DNA of 64,000 bases from contig NC_050104.1 in NCBI RefSeq assembly GCF_902167145.1, positions 11,740,001-11,804,000 of the forward strand, given 5' to 3'. The position numbers were made by a program, and so were the translations under genes. The notes under the pieces are model-generated. The model was not told where the DNA came from, did no database searches, and saw nothing but the letters and a program-made list of their open reading frames with translations. The stretch is from Zea mays (lineage: Eukaryota > Streptophyta > Magnoliopsida > Poales > Poaceae). Shown piece after piece: positions 34,773-45,498 of the stretch (position 1 is its first letter; each line of letters starts with the position of its first letter).

Positions 34773-37700
34773 TGTAACACCCGGATTTTAGGGGTCCAAA
34801 ACCCGGGCGCTAACATAAACACCAGGTATGCTGGGACCAAGTCTCACACATATGATGTAAAGTGGCACAGGATCGAATGTCACATCTTTATATATAACAG
34901 GAGTTCTATACAAAATAAATAATTACATTATAAGGAGACAACGGTCCAGCAACCCAAAGTTGACTGGGAGACGACGACCTAGACCACTCACGAACTCATC
35001 GCAGCATCTTCCATGAGCATCATCCTGCAGTACCTGGTCTTGACCTGTGGTGTATGTGAGACAGCAAGAGTGAGCTCACATACGTTCATCGCTCAACAAG
35101 TTGTGGGGAATAATGTGCATGAACTCGCCAAAGGTGGGAGCTCACGTGAAGTGTAAGGCTTACCAAAGAAGATGGTTAGAGCTGAGCATTGCTTTTAAAG
35201 TTGGTCAAAATTTTATTAGCAGTTACTAAGTATAAGTAAATACCAAACCCAATTAAGTAGTAGAACAAAAATAACAACTTCACCCGCGATGCAATGCATA
35301 TGACAAATTGAATTTAGTTCCATAATTTAATCATCAGAGAGTCCTGAGCTGCTCATGACCGTGAGCTCGGCTAGTATACCAGTTTTACACTCTGCAGAGG
35401 TGGTACCCTTTACCCACAAGTCATGTTACCCATCTGCCAAGAGATCGCGACTTCCCATACACCTCTACCGAGGAGGCGAGGCAGGGTAACACTACGAGGC
35501 CTTTACAAAGTTCCACTAGCTTCAGAAAACCCGCTACAGTTTATAGGAAGCTCCAATGCAGGAATCCCTTGCAGGACCGCCATCACAGCAAAATCCTCCC
35601 GAGGGCCTCCCCAGGAATCCCTTGCAGGACCGCCATCACAGCAAAATCCTCCCGAGGGCCTTCCCAGGAATCCCTTGCAGGACCGCCATCACAGCAAAAT
35701 CCTCCCGAGGGCCTCCCTACACTGACCACTCCCCTACTGCCCTTGCCCCTTTCGGGTAAGGTAGTCCTCCACTAGCTTTCCTAATTAGTCAGCCAAGGGC
35801 GTCCCATTAAACCCTTGTGGTGGCACGTGGTTCTCAAGTTAAGCTCTATGTTCCAATTAACATTTAATGATCTTGTCATGAACATAAATAGAATAACAAC
35901 ATAATTGGAACATAGATGTAATGAAATATTAACCCAAAACCATATAAAGCAGTAGCAGAACTACCCAAGTGATTCAGGGATAAACAAGGTATTCAGGACG
36001 AACAAACTAGGGTGACCTATTGGGTCCCATCAAAATTAACCTATGCAGATCATTATGATTAATCAGAACATGAGTGGGTAAAAGAAGTGATCAAGGGCAC
36101 AACTTGCCTGGCACTTGAGATTCCAGGTACCAACTTGCTTTTCACATGACACGCCTCGCGCTAGTCGTAGCAATACAAACAAACATGGTATAGATGAAAT
36201 TAACATCACACCAACATAAGGACAAACCGAATAATAATGACCTACATGTTGCTACGAGATCGCGGGTTCGAAAACCACTAAAATCAGAGTTAGGGTTATT
36301 AAGTTATGATTTTCTGAAGTTATTTAGTGCTTGGCACGGGATATATTAAGTAGACAAATTTAATCTATGTTTCATGTATAAACAGAGTTACTAGGTGATA
36401 GACAATATTAAAACAAAATTAATGCAACTAGAATGGATCAAAAAGGAATTAAAATGGATTTTCTATGAATTAAATGAGTTTCTGTAATTATTTTTATACC
36501 CAAAATCAATTTTCTATATTTTTTTATCTGATTTATCAACTAACTGAACTGTGCGCCCTAATACTGAGAAGCTCGGGGTTCGATCTGTAAAAACCAGGAC
36601 CTGATCGTAGGGATTCTTATCTCTTAAGTGTACTGCGGGTTCATTCTTTAAAATTACGGGGGCTCTTTTGTGAAACAGACATGGCGAAGGGGTATTGACC
36701 AATGCCAGCCATCCGATTAGAGTTCTACGGATCGGATTGACTTATGACCTTTTATGAACCGGTACCTAATCCTAGCCACCAAATCGCCATCTGACGGTAC
36801 GCACCAACTTCAATCCGGACCATCGATCCCAGAACCCACGGCCAGATCCAAACCACCGAACGGGTGCCCACACGATCTAATCTGGGCCGTCGATGGCCAG
36901 ATCAACGGCAATAAACCCGTCTTCCCCCGAGAGCAGGGCGCAGCGGCGACACCGTTTCCCTCCCACGGCGGACGTCCCCGGCGAGCGCTGACCGACGTTT
37001 CGCTGCCCCAAAAGCAAACCCGAAGCTATCTACTCGATCCTAATGAGTCAACGAGTGTCAGGGCAGTGGTAATACCATGAATCGTAGTGCCGAACTCCCT
37101 GGCCACGGCAGCGAGCGCGGCACGATGGTGCTTCGACTCCATCGACGAATTCGCTCGCCAACGACCGTCAATCCCGCGCAGCGAGCCCGGAAACACCCAC
37201 AGCGGGCCGAACCGAAGCTCCCGAGTCAAATAATGGCGGCGGTCACAGGGCGTTGCCGCTACGCGGGACCGGTAGCAATGGCGGCGACGACCTCGTCGCG
37301 ACCCGAGCGCCCCTGGCGACGCAATGACGCTGGTGGCGGGGTTTCGAGGGGGAAGGGAGAAGTCAATCCACGATCTACGGATTTAAAGCCCGATGAGGTG
37401 GGCGGATGGCTCGCAACCACCTCCGCGCTTGACGCCGGCGATGCGCGGAAATCCGGCACGAAGCACTGAGTCAGAATGACCATATGGGCCTAGTGTCAGT
37501 GTCAGTCTGGGGTAAGGTTACGACCCGGGAAGTGGGTCCGGTTGGCCAGCGGAAGTCCGCGTGATCCAAGCCGTGCGGTCACGCGCAACAGTCCGAGCGG
37601 GCCCACGAATCAGTGAGAGGCTGAGAGCGGCGCAAGTCGTGCGGCTACCGGGTGGGCCCCACACGTAAGACGCAGAGTGTGCGCAGGCGAGGTGGGCCGC

Positions 37701-38218
37701 GCGGGATCTGAAGGGAGATGGGCCGAAATGAGGTAGTGAGGCCGAGCGCAGCAGCACTTGTTCTTTTTATTTTCTATTTTTATTTTCCTTTCATTTCCCA
37801 TTCAAATCAGCTCCAAATTCGAATTCAAATGTTTTGTGGCAAATCTTATCCACAGATTATATTATGTCATGACAAGTTCTAATTTGGGAATATATTTATA
37901 TATATTATTTGTAGTTATTTTTATTCATATGTAATACTCCTTTCTTGTTTTCTCATTTCTAATTCCAAATTCAAATTTAGGTTTAATCCAAATCTTCAAC
38001 TCTTTATCTTCAACATTATATTTTTATTAATGTTATTGTTTTTTTTTGTATTCAATGCACACAGAAAGCTCCAATATGATGCATGGTTTAGTAGCATATC
38101 TTTTATTTGTTTTAAATATGGTGTTACAAGTGATGGCATGTAGATATAACACACACACATAAATAAAAGAAAATAACTTTTCTCCTCTTATATTATCTTC
38201 TACAAATTGGGTATTACA
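34773..38218 (-). repeat. 3' LTR of the large-LTR element
   Basis: 3446 bp. Contains three perfect-to-near-perfect 53-bp tandem units at 35559-35717. The GC-rich part at 36750-37750 gives only shadow frames. Confidence 0.93.
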
Positions 38219-39566
38219 AATCCTACCCCCCTTAAAAATAATCTCGTCCTCGAGATTAGTTTGAAAAAGGGATATAGAGAGATTGGTATGTAAATTAGCT
38301 TTTAGTTTCCCATTAGTTCAAAATTAAGAGTCTACTTTTTATAATAATCCTTAATGGGTGATCAAGAGAGTATAGATATCTAGTCACTTATTATGTAGGA
38401 TAAAAGATGGGTAGGTTAGGGCAAGAATTGCTTGAGGTAAGAAAGTTTATGGAGAGAAAGAACTCTTTGTTTGGTGGTAATGCATCTGATGATCGAGTTT
38501 GACTTTTCTCCTTCCTTGACGAGGTTGATCTTGTCCTTTTTCTGGTTTTGGTCTCATTGATTCGAGGTTAGTGTATATCATCGGGGTCAGGGAATATGGT
38601 TAAAACAGATATGGATGAGATAGACTACCTGATGTAGATCAAGATCTTATTTGATGTTAAGTGGTGACAGATAGATTATACACTCCATCATGACTCTATT
38701 GATTGGGTTAGCTGTTATGCTTATGGTTGAGTTGGTTTATGGTGCTAGGTTAGGTTAACACCAGGCCAGTAGGGTCTAATCTATTTTTTCCATTATTAAA
38801 TGGTTAAGTGACTGAAATTAGGTTAGCTCAACTTAAGGTTAGACTTTGTTAGGTTAGATTAACCTATTAGTTTGGATCAGATCTAGAATAAATTAATATG
38901 ATTATTTTAGACTAGATAAGATCTAATGAAATTTTGGGATTAGCTCATGGTTGTTACCTTAGGATGAGATAAGCAAAGTGGTTAGGATAGGATGAATCTT
39001 CCAAGACAAGATGAATCTTTTGAGATAAGAGAGATTCCTTTAAGATATGATGGATCCATTAGGCTTGATATATTCTAGTGATGGTATTCTTAATTGGTCT
39101 AGTTTATCTTATAAGCATTTTTTATATGTATATGCAGATGTAATTGTGGACATTACTCCACAACTCATCACACTCAATCAAAGATCCAAATCAGACAAGT
39201 ATCATAAAAACAAACATTCAGGCATATAGATAAAAAAAAATAGTTTTGTTTTTTGTTCCTAAGAATAGGTCTCCTATTTCGAAAAGTCACTTTAAACACA
39301 GGATTTCAAAGTGTGAAATCCAAGTTTGTCTTTAGAAGGAAAAAGATAAGAATAATCAGAGTGAAGCGGAAATAGATGAGAAAAGATTAAGAGAAGTTTA
39401 GAAAGAATCAGAGTAGCAAAGGCAAGGTTACTCAAAGTAGAATAGTGTAAGGTGAGACAGGATCAAGATAAGTATAGAAAGAATCAGAGTAAGGTAAGTA
39501 GGTAATGGTTATGTCCATTTCTATCTAGGTTTCGTCCTACAGTCAACATTCCTCTGATACCACTTC
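38219..39566 (-). other. Non-coding interior of the large-LTR element
   Basis: AT-rich. No frame with any gag or pol motif on either strand. The segment 38700-39010 is full of short GGTTAG/TAGGTT and AGATAAG variants. Confidence 0.8.
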
Positions 39567-42500
39567 TGTAACACCCGGATTTTAGGGGTCCAAAACCCGG
39601 GCGCTAACATAAACACCAGGTATGCTGGGACCAAGTCTCACACATATGATGTAAAGTGGCACAGGATCGAATGTCACATCTTTATATATAACAGGAGTTC
39701 TATACAAAATAAATAATTACATTATAAGGAGACAACGGTCCAGCAACCCAAAGTTGACTGGGAGACGACGACCTAGACCACTCACGAACTCATCGCAGCA
39801 TCTTCCATGAGCATCATCCTGCAGTACCTGGTCTTGACCTGTGGTGTATGTGAGACAGCAAGAGTGAGCTCACATACGTTCATCGCTCAACAAGTTGTGG
39901 GGAATAATGTGCATGAACTCGCCAAAGGTGGGAGCTCACGTGAAGTGTAAGGCTTACCAAAGAAGATGGTTAGAGCTGAGCATTGCTTTTAAAGTTGGTC
40001 AAAATTTTATTAGCAGTTACTAAGTATAAGTAAATACCAAACCCAATTAAGTAGTAGAACAAAAATAACAACTTCACCCGCGATGCAATGCATATGACAA
40101 ATTGAATTTAGTTCCATAATTTAATCATCAGAGAGTCCTGAGCTGCTCATGACCGTGAGCTCGGCTAGTATACCAGTTTTACACTCTGCAGAGGTGGTAC
40201 CCTTTACCCACAAGTCATGTTACCCATCTGCCAAGAGATCGCGACTTCCCATACACCTCTACCGAGGAGGCGAGGCAGGGTAACACTACGAGGCCTTTAC
40301 AAAGTTCCACTAGCTTCAGAAAACCCGCTACAGTTTATAGGAAGCTCCAATGCAGGAATCCCTTGCAGGACCGCCATCACAGCAAAATCCTCCCGAGGGC
40401 CTCCCCAGGAATCCCTTGCAGGACCGCCATCACAGCAAAATCCTCCCGAGGGCCTTCCCAGGAATCCCTTGCAGGACCGCCATCACAGCAAAATCCTCCC
40501 GAGGGCCTCCCTACACTGACCACTCCCCTACTGCCCTTGCCCCTTTCGGGTAAGGTAGTCCTCCACTAGCTTTCCTAATTAGTCAGCCAAGGGCGTCCCA
40601 TTAAACCCTTGTGGTGGCACGTGGTTCTCAAGTTAAGCTCTATGTTCCAATTAACATTTAATGATCTTGTCATGAACATAAATAGAATAACAACATAATT
40701 GGAACATAGATGTAATGAAATATTAACCCAAAACCATATAAAGCAGTAGCAGAACTACCCAAGTGATTCAGGGGTAAACAAGGTATTCAGGACGAACAAA
40801 CTAGGGTGACCTATTGGGTCCCATCAAAATTAACCTATGCAGATCATTATGATTAATCAGAACATGAGTGGGTAAAAGAAGTGATCAAGGGCACAACTTG
40901 CCTGGCACTTGAGATTCCAGGTACCAACTTGCTTTTCACATGACACGCCTCGCGCTAGTCGTAGCAATACAAACAAACATGGTATAGATGAAATTAACAT
41001 CACACCAACATAAGGACAAACCGAATAATAATGACCTACATGTTGCTACGAGATCGCGGGTTCGAAAACCACTAAAATCAGAGTTAGGGTTATTAAGTTA
41101 TGATTTTCTGAAGTTATTTAGTGCTTGGCACGGGATATATTAAGTAGACAAATTTAATCTATGTTTCATGTATAAACAGAGTTACTAGGTGATAGACAAT
41201 ATTAAAACAAAATTAATGCAACTAGAATGGATCAAAAAGGAATTAAAATGGATTTTCTATGAATTAAATGAGTTTCTGTAATTATTTTTATACACAAAAT
41301 CAATTTTCTATATTTTTTTATCTGATTTATCAACTAACTGAACTGCGCGCCCTAATACTGAGAAGCTCGGGGTTCGATCTGTAAAAACCAGGACCTGATC
41401 GTAGGGATTCTTATCTCTTAAGTGTACTGCGGGTTCATTCTTTAAAATTACGGGGGCTCTTTTGTGAAACAGACATGGCGAAGGGGTATTGACCAATGCC
41501 AGCCATCCGATTAGAGTTCTACGGATCGGATTGACTTATGACCTTTTATGAACCGGTACCTAATCCTAGCCACCAAATCGCCATCTGACGGTACGCACCA
41601 ACTTCAATCCGGACCATCGATCCCAGAACCCACGGCCAGATCCAAACCACCGAACGGGTGCCCACATGATCTAATCTGGGCCGTCGATGGCCAGATCAAC
41701 GGCAATAAACCCGTCTTCACCCGAGAGCAGGGCGCAGCGGCGACACCGTTTCCCTCCCACGGCGGACGTCCCCGGCGAGCGCTGACCGACGTTTCGCTGC
41801 CCCAAAAGCAAACCCGAAGCTATCTACTCGATCCTAATGAGTCAACGAGTGTCAGGGCAGTGGTAATACCATGAATCGTAGTGCCGAACTCCCTGGCCAC
41901 GGCAGCGAGCGCGGCACGATGGTGCTTCGACTCCATCGACGAATTCGCTCGCCAACGACCGTCAATCCCGCGCAGCGAGCCCGGAAACACCCACAGCGGG
42001 CCGAACCGAAGCTCCCGAGTCAAATAATGGCGGCGGTCACAGGGCGTTGCCGCTACGCGGGACCGGTAGCAATGGCGGCGACGACCTCGTCGCGACCCGA
42101 GCGCCCCTGGCGACGCAATGACGCTGGTGGCGGGGTTTCGAGGGGGAAGGGAGAAGTCAATCCACGATCTACGGATTTAAAGCCCGATGAGGTGGGCGGA
42201 TGGCTCGCAACCACCTCCGCGCTTGACGCCGGCGATGCGCGGAAATCCGGCACGAAGCACTGAGTCAGAATGACCATATGGGCCTAGTGTCAGTGTCAGT
42301 CTGGGGTAAGGTTACGACCCGGGAAGTGGGTCCGGTTGGCCAGCGGAAGTCCGCGTGATCCAAGCCGTGCGGTCACGCGCAACAGTCCGAGCGGGCCCAC
42401 GAATCAGTGAGAGGCTGAGAGCGGCGCAAGTCGTGCGGCTACCGGGTGGGCCCCACACGTAAGACGCAGAGTGTGCGCAGGCGAGGTGGGCCGCGCGGGA

Positions 42501-43011
42501 TCTGAAGGGAGATGGGCCGAAATGAGGTAGTGAGGCCGAGCGCAGCAGCACTTGTTCTTTTTATTTTCTATTTTTATTTTCCTTTCATTTCCCATTCAAA
42601 TCAGCTCCAAATTCGAATTCAAATGTTTTGTGGCAAATCTTATCCACAGATTATATTATGTCATGACAAGTTCTAATTTGGGAATATATTTATATATATT
42701 ATTTGTAGTTATTTTTATTCATATGTAATACTCCTTTCTTGTTTTCTCATTTCTAATTCCAAATTCAAATTTAGGTTTAATCCAAATCTTCAACTCTTTA
42801 TCTTCAACATTATATTTTTATTAATGTTATTGTTTTTTTTGTATTCAATGCACACAGAAAGCTCCAATATGATGCATGGTTTAGTAGCATATCTTTTATT
42901 TGTTTTAAATATGGTGTTACAAGTGATGGCATGTAGATATAACACACACACATAAATAAAAGAAAATAACTTTTCTCCTCTTATATTATCTTCTACAAAT
43001 TGGGTATTACA
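39567..43011 (-). repeat. 5' LTR of the large-LTR element
   Basis: 3445 bp, offset 4794 from the other LTR and nearly identical. 53-bp triplet repeats at 40353-40511. Confidence 0.93.
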
Positions 43012-43016
43012 ATTAT

Positions 43017-43686
43017 ATGCAGACCGTCCGTCGTTGTATGCAGACGGTCCGACTGGGTAGTTCAGATTCTGTGCCATATGTGGTGGCTCGGGTGCATGTC
43101 TGGGTAACTCATTAAAAATGGGCCCGGCCGTGGCTGGCCCGGACGGTCCGCGCTCACGTGTGAACGGTCCGGGTATGTGCAGATCGACTGATTTACTGCC
43201 GATTTGCGGTTGCTCAGGGTACGTGTCCATCGGCATCCCATAAAGGGGTTGGTCGTGACAACCTACAACCGATGTATTACGTGTGTTGCCTCCTAACTCA
43301 ACCTCGTGCGAAGGAAAATTTGCAATGCTAGATTTATCAAATGCACGTGCTAATCTCCTATAGTCGTTTTGCATACCCCCTATGATATTTTGCATTTGTT
43401 CTCGCTGCTCATCTACATAATTCTTAAGAGATTGCAGCTCGTTAGTATTACTTACATTAGGGATATCTGGTGTGGGTCGGAGCGAAGCCGAATCCGTCGC
43501 CCGATGTCGGACGACTTTGTTGTTCCTGTCCACTTTGAAGTTGGCCAAGAACTTTGCTTTTGCCTCCTGGATCATCTGCTCCTTGTGCTCCTCGAACTGG
43601 AGCTGTTCGTCGACCGACAAGGTTTTCCAAGTCGGCTCTATAATGTTGCTGGGGGAGACTTCAAAGCTATCCCTTGAACCGGCCAT
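43017..43686 (-). pseudogene. gypsy-3 gag, N-terminal part
   Basis: ATG at 43684-43686 (MAGSRDSFEVSPSN), 58 bp inside the LTR. The frame encodes a charged helical region (EEHKEQMIQEAKAKFLANF, NYVDEQREQMQNIIGGMQND) and is cut at 43016 by the large-LTR element. It continues across that insertion into the gag at 34772. Confidence 0.85.
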
Positions 43687-43743
43687 TGAGGGCCGATTTG
43701 ATGAGTCTGAATGTGTCTTCCCCAGCAGAGTCGCCAAAAAGTA

Positions 43744-44431
43744 TGTTGACGCCTTTTTGGAGCGCCAAACACTCAACAAGAACCGTGGCGGTGCCCTCTG
43801 CACAGGGGCGGACAGTCCGCAGCCTGGTGCGAGGCACGGCGGTGCTCTCTGCATAGGGGCGGACGGTCCGCGCGCAGGGGCCGGACGGTCCACGGCCTGG
43901 TGCGAGGCTAGGGCTCCTGCCTGACGACCGGACGGTCCGCGCCCTAAGGCCAGACGGTCCGCGCGTGCGCAGGGGCGGCGGAAGATCGCCGACGACGCCT
44001 GGATCTCGCTCTCGGGAGGGACCCCGTCGGGGAGGAGAGATCCTAGGAGTTGTCTAGGCTCGGGTCGGCCGACCTAGACTCCTCTAATCGACGTAGAGTC
44101 GAAGAGAAGCGGAGAATTTAGGGATCGAGAGGCTAAAGTAGAACTAGACTAGAACTACTCCTAATTATACGGAAATAAATGCGAAATAGAAGTGGTATTG
44201 ATTCGATTGATGATGTACAAATCGGCCGTATACCTCTCTATTTATAGAGGAGGGGGACTGGACCCTTTACACAACTGATTTCCGACCCTAATTCCGCGAA
44301 TCTAGCTAACAACCGTAGCACAAAACTTGGAACCCTAATCCGCTCTGCGCACGCGCGGACCGTCCGGCCCACAGGCGCGGACCGTCCGGCCTCAAGGCCG
44401 GACTGTCCGCACCTCATTTTGGTGCCAAACA
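43744..44431 (-). repeat. 5' LTR of gypsy-3 (right copy)
   Basis: 688 bp. TATA box on minus (CTCTATAAATAGAGAGG) at about 44234-44250. Eight CGGACNGTCCG-type palindromes cluster at its two ends. Confidence 0.92.
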
Positions 44432-44998
44432 CGATGGGAAGAGCATGGTCATGACGAAGGTTGCCGCTGCTCCGAAGCAACGCGCAAGGGAGCTTCGGCT
44501 CAATCGCAGAAAAAGGAACCAACTTAAAGGGAAAAAGGCTATCTAGTCCTCGTAGATTTATCTATAAGTCAATAATAAATGTAAAGGGCATGAATGTAAT
44601 TTCTCATAGGCTGCGTCTTGTGCCTATAAATAGATGAACAGTACCCCGTACTGTTCACGCTGACTTGTGCTTGCTCTTACGTCACACTTGTACTTTCTTA
44701 CCTTCCATCAAGCCGAAGGTTCTTTTGTAATTCAATATTGTTCCTGTCTTTCCATAATTATATAATTAAGAATGGATTATTAATGTTACATGATTTTTTA
44801 TGTTGTTTCCTATATGTCATATGTCTCTTCTTTTATTTGACATATACAACGATGATGAAGGTATGACCTTCATGACCTTCATCTGAAGATCATTATATCT
44901 TAAGGGAAATAACGCTTTGAAGGACGAAGGGCATTAACATTCAACATCTCGTGTTGCCTTGTTATTGATTCATAGCATTTGAGAACAAGTCTCCAACA
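44432..44998 (+). repeat. 3' LTR of gypsy-2, second part
   Basis: Resumes with the duplicated CGATG (44432-44436) and matches 19530-20080, including TATAAATA and the dyad TGAACAGTAC-CCC-GTACTGTTCA at 44635-44657. Ends CCAACA at 44998, followed by the GTGTG duplication. Confidence 0.95.
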
Positions 44999-45003
44999 GT
45001 GTG

Positions 45004-45498
45004 CTTCAATTTGGCATGTTGCGTCTGCTTCTTACTATGTATCTTGAATGAAACTGTCAACCATATTGAATCCTTTTAGCCAATGCCACAAGGTAGTCTT
45101 ATAAAGATTCTTTTTTTTGTGTGAAACCAAGACATATTTGAGATGTCGTAATTTAGGACTGTCTGTCATGACTGCTGCACAGACAACACTGTTTATTCTA
45201 GGTTTTCAATTACCTTGTTTTGCCCAAATGTTCACATCCGCACCTGTTAAACATTCATGTGAAGAATCAGTCTTAGCTTTCTACATATGTGCCTTGTCCT
45301 TGAGATCTTATAATATGTAAATGTTTCGAAGTTGGTACGAAATTTAGGCTCATTACCTAGCCTCACATTCTAAAATGAAATGGTTCATCACTTAAGGCTA
45401 TGCAGTGTCTTTTGCAGTAATATTTAACACATGTTTCTCCTGTAGTAGATTTTAACAGCCTTCTATGGTGAATAGTCTCTGTTACCTTTTTTGCTTAA
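45004..45498. other. Unannotated spacer
   Basis: Continuation of the DNA into which gypsy-2 inserted. AT-rich, no gene or repeat structure recognised. Confidence 0.4.

Larger units (their letters stand above)
34773..43011 (-). mobile_element. Non-autonomous large-LTR retrotransposon (LARD-like), Tekay/Del-type ends
   Basis: Two 3.45-kb LTRs (TGTAATACCC...GGGTGTTACA, minus orientation) surround a 1348-bp interior with no coding frame. Duplication ATTAT at 34768-34772 and 43012-43016. Next to the right LTR is a PBS for initiator tRNA-Met (TGGTATCAGAGG, minus, about 39551-39562); next to the left LTR is a polypurine tract (AAGGGGGGTAGGATT, minus, about 38219-38233). TGTAAYACCC ends with an iMet PBS are typical of the Tekay/Del chromovirus lineage. 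The interior must be mobilised in trans. I found about five substitutions and one 1-bp indel between the LTRs, so the insertion is very recent. Confidence 0.93.
26314..44431 (-). mobile_element. Ty3/gypsy LTR retrotransposon (gypsy-3), nested in the gypsy-2 LTR
   Basis: LTRs at 26314-26978 and 43744-44431 in minus orientation, duplication CGATG on both sides. About 9.2 kb once the two insertions inside it are removed. Minus-strand order: gag, protease, RT, RNase H, archaeal-type RNase H, integrase, a Tat-like layout. Gag is split by the large-LTR element and integrase by a solo LTR. PBS TTTTTGGCGACTCTGCTGGG lies next to the right LTR; I could not name the tRNA. Polypurine tract AAAAGGCAGGGGAGCATA (minus) at about 26979-26997. 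Confidence 0.93.
19416..44998 (+). mobile_element. Pol-less Ty3/gypsy-type element (gypsy-2), outermost level of the nest
   Basis: LTRs TGTTGGGG...CCAACA at both ends, flanked by the duplication GTGTG (19411-19415 and 44999-45003). Inside, in order: PBS, gag (plus strand), a repeat-rich spacer, an antisense spliced ORF and a polypurine tract. No protease, RT or integrase is present, so it needs another element's enzymes. Its 3' LTR is split at 26313/44432 by gypsy-3. Without nested DNA it is about 7.5 kb. Differences between the LTR pair (for example 19488-19493 against 26279-26283) make it much older than the innermost insertion. Confidence 0.92.

Noticed and set aside
35559..35717. 53-bp triplet as a CRISPR-like array
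   Set aside because: The units are adjacent with no spacers, inside an LTR of a plant element.
36257..36280. GGGTTCGAAAACC in the large LTR looks like a tRNA B box
   Set aside because: No A box or cloverleaf around it and not located at a conserved tRNA-like unit; also present in the twin LTR simply by duplication.
35423..37801. Several open frames inside the large LTRs (for example 36754-37080 and 37077-37469)
   Set aside because: Both LTR copies carry them identically, they have no known motif, overlap on both strands and follow GC-rich composition.
38219..39566. Possible coding interior of the large-LTR element
   Set aside because: The longest frame (39047-39229) is short and featureless; no gag or pol motif on either strand.
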